A stretch of DNA of 64,000 nt from the NCBI GenBank assembly GCA_036898135.1, contig CM072513.1, forward strand, positions 19,186,286 to 19,250,285. The letters run 5' to 3'. A program made the translations under genes and the position numbers. Shown in pieces: positions 10,564-21,388 of this stretch; positions within the stretch are counted from its first letter, which is position 1, and each line of letters begins with the position of its first letter. The notes beneath the pieces were generated by a model. That model did not search any database and was not told where the DNA came from. It saw only the letters and a list, made by a program, of their open reading frames with translations. The DNA is from Oncomelania hupensis. Taxonomy: Eukaryota > Mollusca > Gastropoda > Littorinimorpha > Pomatiopsidae.

Positions 10564-10860
10564 TATATAACGCCTTTTCTCGCTCAGGAGCTGATGAAAG
10601 CGCTGGCCGATACAGGATACAGGATCTAGCTCAAGCCGCACGTGGCGCCCACTTGCAAACTTTTGGCGCAGTCTGACGCCCAGACGACTGAGCACAATCC
10701 TGGGCGACCGGGGATGGAGAGAAGGGACCTAGTGCAGGAGGGTGTATTTGTATTGCCGACACTCACCCGTTTAGGACATGAGCGTCAGGATCTTCAATGT
10801 CCATGCGATGGAATACGTGTGTGCACAGAATAGACCTCGGTTTATACTCTCATCCGAAGG
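10564..10860 (-). mobile_element. element R copy 3, full length, inverted relative to copy 2
   Basis: Starts on the + strand as TTATATAACGCC and ends with the complement of the element R start (GTTTATACTCTCATCCG) at 10860. Tail-to-tail with copy 2, with 74 bp of AT-rich spacer between them. Confidence 0.85.
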
Positions 10861-12021
10861 AATAGTACCTGATACAAGCTATGTGCAGCATACAATGCTA
10901 ATACTGTTGATAATACAAGCTATGTGCAGTACACAAAGCTATTGTTCATAGTAAATGCTATACTTATTGTACATTTTGAGGATCTACACTAGTACAGCAT
11001 AGAAACCTTTGTCCGAGGTCCGATCGATGCATGGCGCAGTCCTAAACAAACTGTTACAGGCTACAGCAGTTACCCAGATCAAAGCGCGTTGTAATCGCTG
11101 GTTCTGTTCCAGACTTCTGGCGGTTTTAGTAGTAGTGTACGCAGCAATGTGCAGAGCTCTTCTCTACCCACAGAACTATATGGAATATAGCCACGACCTT
11201 TCCTTTGAAATAACACAGAAAGCTAGAAAAGCTACCCCAGCTAACCACGGAGCTATCCAGTCTGACGGTGGTTTTCCATTGTGGCGCACGGACAAGGTAC
11301 TAAGTAAAAGCAAGGACCACATACAGGATTTTCAACAAAATTATTGCCTGACCCAATTACATGCGTTTAGATAAGATGATACATGTTTTCTACAAATAGA
11401 ACCAGAGAAATAAATATATTTGGAGTCAATGACCGTCAAATTAATTGATTGCTTTATTTACCCAAGTACACTTTTATTTATTTATTTATTTATTTATTTT
11501 AAAAATAACAGGTCTTTGTGACCTGCAATTCGTTTTTTATCAACAAAGTAACCTTGCTATTGACTAATCTTCCCCAGGAACAACGTCCACCTTCAACCTA
11601 TACCTACTGTTCCACTGTTCTTGGACACTCAAAGATAGTAATCAAAGTATGCCAGTATATTTGAAGATATACTACACAACATACTATCTAATACTAAATG
11701 TTCAAAGAGAATTTTAAATAAGAAAAAAGTTCCAACTGTCGATTTCAAACGTTTTTAGTACGGAGCATTAAAGGCAAATGCAAATAAACCGATAATTTAT
11801 GCACACCAATTCGGAACTGTTCAAGACAGATAACAGAATCAGTTAATAGAGATTTTAAAGGTCTTCAACGTCAATAAAGTGGCTGGTAGCCAAAATATTC
11901 CTCGCGACAATCGCCATTTCAAAAAGAGCTCTCATTAAAACACATGAAGTGCAGCGTGTGTTACAAATTTCGCTGGACAACACCTCTTTCAATAGCTGGT
12001 CGCGCATGCTTTAAAAAAAAC

Positions 12022-12058
<37 letters not shown>

Positions 12059-12139
12059 ACACACACATTTGTAACGCATTCTGCACTCTTTATATATATG
12101 TATATATATATAATCGTAATGATTTTCCTTATTGTTGTG
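10861..12139. other. unassigned DNA with (TTTA)n and (CA)n
   Basis: A (TTTA)n tract lies at about 11472-11500 and a (CA)n tract at 12028-12066. A 121-codon frame from 11009 has no recognised domain and normal stop-codon spacing for AT-rich DNA, so I do not call it a gene. Confidence 0.5.
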
Positions 12140-12240
12140 TAAATGTGTGAGAATTGTGCTTTGAGTCGATTTTCTATGGGGGAAAAGCGCTATATAAGTA
12201 TCCTTATAATTATAATAGTAGTAATAATACTATCAGTATA
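12140..12240 (+). mobile_element. SINE/LINE 3'-tail fragment
   Basis: Contains GTGCTTTGAGTCGATTTT followed by GGAAAAGCGCTATATAAGTA (12181-12200) and then AT-rich trinucleotides. The same tail logic ends element R and SINE-2. The body and head are absent. Confidence 0.5.
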
Positions 12241-12836
12241 ATTATTATAACTATTAATATTATTTAATATTTCATTGAAAACAACTTTTTGGCATCCCCA
12301 GAAAGGAAACATTTCAACGCATCTGCCTTCTTGTAGACATTTCCAGGTTGTTGCTAATGCAGTGTCACAAATGTTCCGCGACAAAGGCCATTGCGGTGCT
12401 GTTGCAGAAGCATGTAGTGCCAACGTTATTTAAGGTGTTACAGGCTTGTGACTTAACCAAAGTGGTCAGGCAAGCTCTTTTTCTCCACGCTCTCACGATC
12501 ATATTACATCCATACCCTGCCAATCCATGCCCGATTTTAATGCAACCAAGACAGAGCCTCACATTAACAAAGAGCCTGTGCAGCTCTATCCTTCACTGTT
12601 CAGAAGTAGAGACGGGTGTACATATACTATACAGTATACAGCACGCTCATAATACAAATCAGTTTTACAGACTTTTATTTCGCAACAACAGGTTAACATT
12701 TCAATTCAGGGTTCAATCCCACAAGAAGCCCATGAGGGGGTAAGTGGGGAGGGGGGGGGGCTTAAAAGTCTAGAGCAAGCAAAGGTATACAGGCAGAATA
12801 TACACATACAAGTTTTTGCCGCCGCTGAAATGACTT
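12241..12836. other. unassigned DNA
   Basis: A 131-codon frame from 12348 shows no domain I recognise. No splice context or repeat match is visible. Confidence 0.45.
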
Positions 12837-13166
12837 AGGCTACGTTCATGCTAAGCCCGGCAAGTTGCCGTCAGCCAGTTGCCGTCACCAGTGTTCACGG
12901 TAGAGCCCGAAGTTGCTGTCCGGCGAATTGCTGCCACACTTTACTTTGTATACAAAGATGGCGCTTTGACCAGCCAGCCGGTTTTTTTTGTGACATGCGA
13001 CAAAGCATTTTGCTGGCTGACGGCAGCCGACGGCAACTGGCTGGCAGCGTGAACGTGCATCGCCGGCTTTCATGGTGGGAAAGAAGAAAAGGGCATTACC
13101 ACAGATTCCAACCAGTGGCCGGCGGCAGCCGACGTCAAATTGCCGGGTTTAGCATGAACGTACCCT
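12837..13166. mobile_element. MITE, about 330 bp, hAT-like termini
   Basis: Terminal inverted repeats of about 35 bp with about four mismatches: the left end has TACGTTCATGCTAAGCCCGG (12841-12860) and the right end is its complement with A for G (to 13165). Flanks share GACT (12832-12835 and 13167-13170), a possible remnant of the target duplication. Inside, variants of GTTGCCGTCAGCCAGTTGCC recur as subterminal repeats in both orientations. No transposase is encoded, so it would need an autonomous partner. The AGGSTACGTTCATGC type end suggests hAT, but the duplication is shorter than the 8 bp expected for hAT. Confidence 0.75.
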
Positions 13167-13890
13167 GACTGTTTCATTCATTTGTCAGTCCATCGCACAC
13201 TAAATTATATGGTCAACACTTCTAGTGTCCACATAACCCGAGATATTATTACGACGGAACACATGCCTGCGTATGACTGCATAAGTAATAATTTTCTTCA
13301 AATGATAAATGAATTAATTAATCCGATCAATTCATTAATACGATCATAAAAATCAATGAATTAATTCGTTCACAAAAAAAATGAATGAATGAATTCGCTC
13401 ATATAAATAATGTGTTACAACGTGTGCGATTGGATCCATTTTTAGTTTCAGGACTAAATTAAGGCGATAGGATGAACTGAGACGTGTTTAGGTTGCGTTA
13501 CAATTTGATGATTATATACGTTGGAGAGAGTAATTAACAGTACAATATAGCATAGGAGGAATTAATCTGACACATGAACATGGCTAGAACGGCAATACTA
13601 CGCATGTAGCTCGTAGCAGGCGCGCTCCCAGCGCTGAAAGCGGAAATGTGTTGACGTCATTAATCTCTGATGGTGGCGGTTGAGGAAACACTTACTAAAG
13701 GGTCAAGTCTGCTACTAAGCAGGTGACAGCTAATCATGGGTGGAAGCGGGGTGGAGGGAGTAGGGTGAGGGTGTACTTGGATGGGTGAGATAAGGAGAGA
13801 GAGAAAGTCCAGACAACACATTTAAAGGGCCCCGAGATCACTATTTTTTAATGTTACTTATAAATCCAGTACAAAACATACGTGCACGCA

Positions 13891-13891
<1 letters not shown>
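13167..13891. other. unassigned DNA with one CRE
   Basis: Mostly featureless. A TGACGTCA palindrome lies at 13652-13659 in a locally GC-richer patch (about 13610-13680). No exon recognised. Confidence 0.45.
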
Positions 13892-13972
<81 letters not shown>

Positions 13973-14103
13973 GGATTTTTATATAGCGGGTACTCCAGCC
14001 TATGACCAGACTCACCACGCTTTACATAGTCATTACATATAAATACAAGCACATGGTAAAACATCGCTTTTGCTACAATACACCAAAAGACGGAACAGTA
14101 AAG
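13892..14103. repeat. (AAT)n microsatellite and attached retroposon end
   Basis: A pure AAT tract at 13892-13971 is followed by CGGATTTTTATATAGCGGG and a 'CACCACGCTTTACA' block that recurs near 28530. The complement reads as a 'GCTATATAA'-type tail followed by (ATT)n, so the microsatellite is probably the tail of a 3'-end retroposon fragment. Confidence 0.6.
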
Positions 14104-14512
14104 GTTCAAACTATTTACAACTATGTACACAAATTACAAAAAAGACAGAAATAGACTATTTACAACTATGTACACAAATGGCAAAAAAGACAGAAATAGA
14201 CTATTTACAACTATGTACACAAATGGCAAAAAAGACAGAAATAGACTATTTACAACTATGTACACAAATGGCAAAAAAGACAGAAATAGACTATTTACAA
14301 CTATGTACACAAATGGCAAAAAAGACAGAAATAGACTATTTACAACTATGTACACAAATGGCAAAAAAGACAGAAATAGACTATTTACAACTATGTACAC
14401 AAATGGCAAAAAAGACAGAAATAGACTATTTACAACTATGTACACAAATGGCAAAAAAGACAGAAATAGACTATTTACAACTATGTACACAAATGGCAAA
14501 AAAGACAGAATA
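14104..14512 (+). repeat. 45-bp tandem array, 9 copies, near identical
   Basis: Unit of 45 bp beginning CTATTTACAACTATGTACAC. Units 2-8 are identical or nearly so; the first has an ATTAC variant and the last loses the end. Because 45 is a multiple of three and no unit has a stop in several frames, two + frames and one - frame are open for about 150 codons. This is a property of the array, not evidence for protein. Confidence 0.95.
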
Positions 14513-15501
14513 CATGGTAAGCAATCTTCACCAGCTGTCGCATCCTCAACAAGTAATTTCCAACATGTAATTTCTACCAAACATAATCTTCCCGTCGAAG
14601 CACTGAAATAATGATGAGTCGGTAGTTTTGTGACTTAAAGTACAGACTGCTTTGTCATCTGAACCACACCATCCTAATGCGACCCTGTGACGACAAAGCA
14701 AAGCAAGTGCTTTTTTTTTTTCTCTCCCTAAAATACAATCACGCAAAACAAACAAATTAACCACAACCAACCCACAATGAGACGCATCGTCAATGTCAAT
14801 AGGGGTCTTTCGGAACGGGTAAAAGTGAAAGTGATTGTGTGTTCGTTTCGTCCAACGAGAGGCACGCCGGGAGATTCTTACGCCGCGTTACGAAACGAAA
14901 CGAACGTGTTTTTGTGCGCTTTCGATTCCAGCACCTAGTTTCGTTGTGATTTTATTGAGCACACCCAGGGCAGGCCCAGAGGCAGAGCACTATTATGCCT
15001 ACGTAAGGCTTCTTCTAACAAATCATGATTTGACACGAATGTAACGATTAGGTTGAACTTTAAACATGGATTAGTGCTCTAACATTGAAAATATTTTACA
15101 TTCTAGCTTCGAGTTTCATTTTTGTCACATAAAACAGTTTTTGGACTGCTGATTGGTGATACAGAATAGATAGATTCTAGACAGCCATGACGGCTTTTCA
15201 GTAGCTCGTTTGAAAATACGTTTTAAGTCTGAGACCGAGTTTAGATCCCCATTATTCCTTCTAAAATGGTTGAGTAATGTACCATATACAAAATCAAATC
15301 ATTTTTGGACATTTTACAAACGATTTAATAACCAAAATGTACTCACTAACATTAGTTCGTGGCAATCAGGTTTTCCACGAAGTTTTATTCCTTGTGGTAG
15401 GCAGACTTCGTGACCTTTCACCACGGGAAGTTAAAGCGTCACATAAATTGCTGACGTCACAACAATAAGTAGTCCCGATTCACATTCACTTTCACTTTCA
15501 C
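14513..15501. other. unassigned DNA with GAAA-repeat (ISRE-like) motifs
   Basis: Contains AAAAGTGAAAGTG at 14821-14833, CGAAACGAAACGAAC at 14891-14905, CACTTTCACTTTCA at 15487-15500 and a TGACGTCA at 15452-15459. These resemble IRF/PRDM1 and CREB sites. Less repetitive than its surroundings. Confidence 0.35.
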
Positions 15502-15664
15502 CCGCTTTCGAAAGATCCCTAATGTTAAATGTCTTTCGATTGAGAGATCCAGACAAGTTTGTCATTAATACACAAACAAAGACCACTAGGCACACAATAT
15601 AGCTTTTATGGAAACTAGCGGCCTTAGACTTCTCTTGTTCGGTCACGGCACTCCGTGTGACCAT
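15502..15664 (-). CDS. candidate first coding exon, type II membrane protein N-terminus
   Basis: From ATG at 15664 the frame gives a short basic/polar N-terminus (residues 1-20), a hydrophobic segment SYIVCLVVFVCVLMTNLSG (residues 21-39) and a polar stretch to about residue 54. That is the layout of a type II signal-anchored protein such as a Golgi transferase. The start context (A at -3, G at +4) is strong. A donor-like GCGG|GTGAAAG ends the exon at 15502; past it the frame runs into repetitive GAAAGTG sequence. CRE-like sites lie 10-40 bp upstream. No downstream exon can be identified, so the product is unknown and a chance open frame is possible. Confidence 0.3.
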
Positions 15665-15710
15665 GATTCAATTCTGTGACGTCCTTGTATAATTACGTCA
15701 TGTCGCCGTG
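15665..15710 (-). promoter_or_regulatory. CRE-like cluster upstream of candidate exon
   Basis: TGACGTCC at about 15676-15683 and TACGTCAT at about 15693-15700 sit directly upstream of the minus-strand ATG. A perfect TGACGTCA lies downstream at 15452-15459. No TATA box is evident. Confidence 0.3.
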
Positions 15711-15929
15711 TTAAAGTACTGGGTACCAACCAGACTGTAATAACTATTAATAGCATACGTACCATGCTATGACATAACTAAATTCTTCCACCACAAACAA
15801 ATCAATTATTGTGCGCGGCGATTGAGAACGATAAGTTACATAACGGATACAGAACGAATCCTACACCGAAACACAGTCAATCAATAAACCATCATCATGT
15901 CAAATTGTCTTGCGTAAATAGGAACAAAT

Positions 15930-16032
<103 letters not shown>

Positions 16033-16104
16033 CTTAACAAATCAAAAAAATATATAAATAAATATATATATATATATAAATGTCTTAGTAGTAATCAGTG
16101 AAAT

Positions 16105-16745
16105 TGATTGATTGATTGATTGTTGCTTTAGATCCAGCGGACTCTTCCGAGCCAAATCAGGACCGGACAACCCCCGATCCGCATAAAAGATCTGCTGAAA
16201 CAACCCTAGTGGGAAAATTGAATGCCCTCCACCGGCCAGTCACTTTACAATAAAGACATCCCACGCAGGGGACGGCTGAGGCTTTACCCCAACTACTCGA
16301 ACCCCCGGTTACAAAACCAAAATAGAATACAAACATCATTATAAATTATCAACAAAACATATACCTATAAAATGCCTATATTGCTAAATAATAACATCAT
16401 AGGAAGCCCTAGTGACCACCCGGCAGAAAGCGTCCAACACTCCCAAGCTGATCCAACAGACCTCATACACAAACAAGGAGTCTTGTCCAGGAAGAGTTTT
16501 TAAGAAAAAAGGTAGGTCATTGATCTAGCGAAGAAGAAGATAGTATAGCAGAGTGATAGGACAGAGCAGGAATGGGAAAGAGTAAATGAGGAAGACAGCG
16601 ACAGTGGGAATTTAAAGCACTAAATTTCCATGTTGTTTGTTTGTTAGGTAGATTAACGTCTCCGGACACTAAGCGCGTATAGGAGACGGAAATTTCCATA
16701 AAGTGGGGATACTATTTATACTGAAACCCCCGGCACTCCAACGGG
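16105..16745 (-). mobile_element. element A copy 2, carrying a micro-insertion
   Basis: Colinear with copy 1 over its whole length. The (ATTGATTG)n tail is at the left and the sense 5' end at 16745. Target-site duplication GTGAAAT at 16098-16104 and 16746-16752. Interrupted at 16631-16689 by a 59-bp micro-retroposon. Confidence 0.8.
16631..16689 (-). mobile_element. micro-retroposon M1, 59 bp
   Basis: Absent from the other element A copies and flanked by a perfect 9-bp duplication AAATTTCCA (16622-16630, 16690-16698). On the sense (minus) strand it starts CC, then the stem GTCTCC, an 18-nt loop, the stem GGAGAC, a GTTAATCTAC block and a CAAA-rich tail. The core matches the 3' end of SINE-1. 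Confidence 0.8.
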
Positions 16746-16935
16746 GTGAAATGCACAATTACCCTACATAAATTCCGAAACCCGGTTCCTCCAAGGAAAA
16801 CGCTGCATCTTTGGCATTTTATCAATAAAGTTGCCTTCTTTTTCTCAATGTTCGCATCGGTGTTTGGCTGTGCTGCAAAAAAGTCATCATCTAATATTAT
16901 CTCTCCAGAGATTAATTTTATGTTTTATGTGTTTT

Positions 16936-17000
16936 AAGCTCACCCTGTGGTCAATCGCGCTATACAAAAACCTTTATTATTTTTTATTATAATTTTTATT
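16936..17000 (+). mobile_element. SINE/LINE 3'-tail fragment
   Basis: CAATCGCGCTATACAAAAAC followed by (TTATTT) sequence. Same tail type as 12140-12240. Confidence 0.4.
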
Positions 17001-17052
17001 TGGTGTATACTAGTTTTAGTCGTAAATGTTTATTTGTTAAAAAAAAAGAGAC

Positions 17053-17100
17053 ATTAAACGATCTTCGAGTTACGGGATAGGATAGGATAGGATAGGATAG
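17053..17100 (+). mobile_element. LINE-1 tail-only fragment
   Basis: TTAAACGATCTTCGAGTTACGGG followed by four GATAG units: the last about 30 bp of LINE-1 plus its tail. A 5' truncation close to the extreme. Confidence 0.75.
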
Positions 17101-18885
17101 ATAAATGCTTATCTTGGTTTAATAAATGAATGTCCTGCATCGAGAGAAAAAGGCCACTCAATTATTGGGGGAAATGACAGATAGCTAGACAGCTAGATAA
17201 TCTTGTTCACAAGCCGTAGAGCCCGCGTCACTCCGTACTTGCCAAAGGACTGAATCCTCATTCCATATCGCAATGTTAACCCATACCTATTACCTAGAGG
17301 TACTTAGGCATTGCCAGTCTGTGGAGTACGCAATTGAGAAGTTTGGGATCAATCCAAAACTGGGATTTTAATCGGTAATCATGGTGAACGCTGTATGCGC
17401 GTATTGTTCTTAAGTCAGACTCAAAACGCGGCGAACTGTAACCAGAGCATACTTATAAATCCATCAATACGTCGATGGCAAAAAAAAGCTTCCGATATTC
17501 TGCAAGCGCGCTTGATAGACAAAGGAAAAACCCGTTAGGCAAAACTGGCCCATGCATAGCGACTGATAAGATAGGAAAAGGACAAACAAAAGCCACCTCC
17601 CTCCACCTGCCATTTCAATCACCTCATACAATGAATACGAAGCGTCACATCATGAGTGGACGCGTCACACAACCTGTGATAATGACTTGAAGAAATGTAC
17701 TGCTCTGTGATGCGATTGCTCGCAATGGTACAAATGTATTATGTATTAACTTGCTCGTAATGGTACACATGTATTATGTATTAAGAGCGTTAGGAATAAG
17801 AATAATTTGTGTATAACTTACCTCAGAATACAAAACGTAAACTGTCCTTTTTGTGTAGCCTCTCTCCTCTGTGTCATTTACTATTGTTTTACATTTATGT
17901 TCATACCTTCAATACTATTACAATGGATGGAAAAGTTGTTTAATTTTTTTTGTACATGATAATTATGAATGGTTTGTCAGTTAAATTATTCTGACTGTGT
18001 GTGTGGGTGTCTTAGCAGTAAGAGAGCTGGAAGAGACAGGTTGTGTATGTGTGTGTGTGTGAGAGAGAGAGTGTGTGTGTACAGAGAGATGTTAAGAGTA
18101 TAGCTGAAAGTATAATGGTTGGAAACAATGTAGTTTTTGAACTGGTTATTTTGTGATTGTATGTTTTATTTTATTTTATTTTTGCTATCTTTTTTTTTTT
18201 TTAGCCGAGATGCAATAGGCTGGATTATTTCTCCACCGTGGGCCATGGGTAAAAAAGATTTGTTGATTTGACCTAATGCATGGAACGCGTCAGACGATGA
18301 ACAGAACATGTCATATCATGGTCGATGGACGTACGAATGGAAAGCACGTGACACATTGGTCATGCATGGAATGGAAACTGGACAATCTAGCACAGTCAAT
18401 AACACTTAGGTGTTCCACCAATGTTTGCCTGCGTGTGGTGAACTAGTAACATCATTACGTGAATGAGGATTGATATAAGTATATAATACTCAGACTTAGT
18501 TTTAACATGTGTTTACGTTCGTGTGGTATGCATATGATGGGTATTTAAACTAATTACGCCATCTTGGATCTCTCTACTATTCTTACAACTAAATCTACTC
18601 CTACGTAAACTGGATCTTGCAGTTAAATCTATAAACTGGATCTTACAACAAAATCACCTACTTGTACTATTATTACTAGAATTACTGCACATTATGACTG
18701 GATGAATGACTTAATAGCACCAAGTAACTGTACACTGCGTGAGTGTTTTACCTAGTAGATAAAAGACCATACCATCTCGACTAATGGCTCACAAACACAT
18801 TGTATTTGTACGAGTGGTCGGCAATAGATGTACACAATCATTTTCAACTTTCATTGACCGAGGTATCACACACTGTAGTTATTGG
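17101..18885. other. unassigned AT-rich DNA with short (TG)n/(GA)n at 18000-18090
   Basis: No recognised protein, SINE head or terminal repeats. A short duplicated 'TGTATTATGTATTAA' pair lies near 17720-17785. Confidence 0.5.
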
Positions 18886-19632
18886 GTCCTACTGCTGTTA
18901 CAAAATCACTTCTACTGCTGTTACAAAGTCACTTCTACTGCTGTTATAAAGTCAATGCTACTGCCGTTACAAAGTCACTGCTACTGCAGTTACAAAGCCA
19001 CTTCTACAGCTGCTACTAAGTCACTCCTACTGCCGTTACAAATTCACTGCTACTGACGTTACAAAGTCATTTCTACTGCTACTGCCGTTACAAAGTCACT
19101 TCTACTGCTGCTATAAAATAACTTCTACTGCTTTTACGAAGTAACTTCTACTGCTGTTACAAAGTCACTTCTACTGCTATTACACAGTCACTTCTACTGC
19201 TATTACAAAGTCACTTATGTTACAAAGTAACTTCCACTGCTGTTACAAAGTTACTTCCACTGCTGTTATAAAGTCACTTCTACTGCTGTAACAAAGTAAC
19301 TTCTATGCTGTTACTAAGTCACTTCTGCTGCTGTAACAAACTTCTACTGTTGTTACTAAGTCACTTCTACTGCTGTTACTAAGTCACTTCTACTGCTGCT
19401 ACAGTCACTTCTACTGCTATTACAAAGTCACTTCTACTGCTGTTACGGAATAACTTCTACTGCTATTACAAAGTCACTTCTAATGCTGTTACAAAGTCAC
19501 TTCTACTGCTATTACAAAGTCACTTCTACTGCTGTTACGAAGTAACTTCTACTGCTATTACAAAGTCACTTCTAATGCTGTTACAAAGTAACTTCTACTG
19601 CTGTTACGAAGTAACTTCTACTGCTATTACAT
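18886..19632 (+). repeat. 23-bp tandem array, about 32 degenerate copies
   Basis: Unit CACTTCTACTGCTGTTACAAAGT with many substitutions, a few deletions and some higher-order similarity between groups near 19400-19630. Much more diverged than the arrays at 14.1 and 34.0 kb, so older or not being homogenised. Confidence 0.9.
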
Positions 19633-20555
19633 TGCTGTTTGTGCGTATTTTGCAATCTTAACAACATCCGGCGTTTATATTTAACCTTCAAGATGTGTGA
19701 AATAGTATTATTTTTACAATATATTATTATAACGATGTAAACATAACTTTTTTTTCCCTTGTGTGTGACAAAATTACTTTGCCCTTGGTGATGTCACCAC
19801 ATGGTAGTTTCCCCCGCTTTCTCCCCAACCCAGCTCCAATACCTTAAATGCTCTCTATACAAATGTCTCCTGTCAAACAATCTGCACTTGCAAATGTCTC
19901 ATGTCAAACAATCTGCACTTGCTAATGTAGAACGGTATGAAGGAGTCATACAGCGGATACTTTTTGTGCATAGTACATGTATTGCATATGATTAAGTGCA
20001 CACTTTAAACTGGTTTTATCTCCAATAGTCAATACTCACGTATCACTGCAGTTTAAAGGATAATGCTGTCTTAAAGGATAATGCTGTCGGCCCTGTTGCT
20101 TTAACCTCCATAGTTAATTCATTTCACTTTCATGTCACTGAATGGCAGACATAAAAGATGCAGCCTCTCTGCCGCGCAAAAAAAGAAAAAAAAAAGAAAT
20201 TAATTTCGGGAAAATAACCCGTCATTTCTGGCAACACTCGCTTCGTATAGTTTGCGGGCAAACGGAACTAGTCGCAAACGACGCCTACCTCGCCGTAGGT
20301 CATTCGTTTGTTACGGTGACTGTCTCACTTGTGTACCTACAAAGAATCAACCCTGGATATGTCAAGATGCATGATCAATCACAGTAGCGTCTACTGTGAC
20401 CTTTGACCCTTATTTATGAAGGAAGCACGCACCTGAAAGCGTGCATCCTTAGAGTGTAGGGTAGGGTCTGTAGTATCCCCTAAAAAGAAAGTACTCCTTT
20501 AACATTCCTGCAGATTTGTTACGGATCCTGTCCGTTAACGGTCCTTTCCGTGTCT
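19633..20555. other. unassigned DNA with two short direct duplications
   Basis: A 32-bp duplication lies at about 19859-19922 (unit starting ACAAATGTCTC) and a 17-18 bp duplication (TTAAAGGATAATGCTGTC) near 20055-20090. No gene is recognised; an 81-codon frame from 20142 has no recognised domain. Confidence 0.45.
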
Positions 20556-20712
20556 TTATTGTAAAGTGACTGGCTGGTGGAGAGTATTCAGTTTTACCAC
20601 TAGGGTTGTTTCAGCAGATCTTTTATGCGGATTGGGGGTTGTCCAGTCCTGATTTGGCTCGGAAGAGTCCGCTGGACCTAAAGCAATAATCATGTAATGT
20701 AATGTAATGTTA
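20556..20712 (+). mobile_element. element A copy 5, 5'-truncated
   Basis: The last about 150 bp of element A in sense orientation, from TTATTGTAAAGTGACTGGC to the (ATGTA)n tail at 20692-20710. Retention of the tail with loss of the other end supports retroposition and fixes element A polarity. Confidence 0.8.
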
Positions 20713-21388
20713 ACGGCATTAAGTAACACCGCCTGAGAACTAGCCTGGTCAACAGGAAGCTGCATGATTATGTAGAGAGGCGAGGTGGTTTCATAACCCG
20801 TTACCACAGACCGCGTAAAAACTGGGCCAGTTGCGCCACTTTAAAGCATTCTCCTACCTGACTACATACACACTACGTTGGTTGGTATCATATCCCGGTA
20901 GACATGGCTGCAGACAAGATAAGCGTAGGGAACCAAGCCTAAACTTCTCGTTCTCGCATATCTGTATCTACCTGCAAACATCAGAAATCACGCACGCGTG
21001 TCCTCAGGCAGAAATGGTTGCTTTAAAAAAAAAAAAAGTGAAATACACACACACACCCACACACACAAGCATACATTGTGGCTTGACTCCCAAACGCCAC
21101 ACCTGAGATAGAGTCAATACTTTCTGGATCTGGATCTGGAATTACACATCAAATTAATACTACGTGACTACACTACGTTTATCAATACATTATATAAGGC
21201 AGAATGGTTTTAACATGGTGTGTGAAACACACTCGCGTGCACACACACACACACACGCAAACACACACACCCACACACCTACACACACACATCCACACAC
21301 ATTTTGTACTGCTGTAGCTTCATTCAGCCCAATATTATTTTGCTAAGCTGTCGCGGTTCCCGCTTCACTGAACTCTTTGCACCTAGCT
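20713..21388. other. unassigned DNA with (CA)n tracts
   Basis: CA dinucleotide tracts at 21045-21069 and 21224-21300 dominate. A degraded 'GTTGCGCCACTT' near 20828 could be a remnant of a SINE A box, too weak to call. Confidence 0.45.

Noticed and set aside
11009..11374. 121-codon frame
   Set aside because: No recognisable domain, no supporting splice or promoter features; length unexceptional.
12348..12743. 131-codon frame
   Set aside because: Overlaps a minus-strand frame, no domain, no context.
14070..14611. Overlapping 148-166-codon frames with 15-residue repeats
   Set aside because: Product of a 45-bp stop-free tandem array, open in three frames on two strands.
18886..19632. CRISPR or coding repeat
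   Set aside because: A degenerate 23-bp direct tandem array without spacers, and the frames are closed by stops.
20822..20842. SINE A box on the minus strand
   Set aside because: Only a partial match, with no B box at the right distance.
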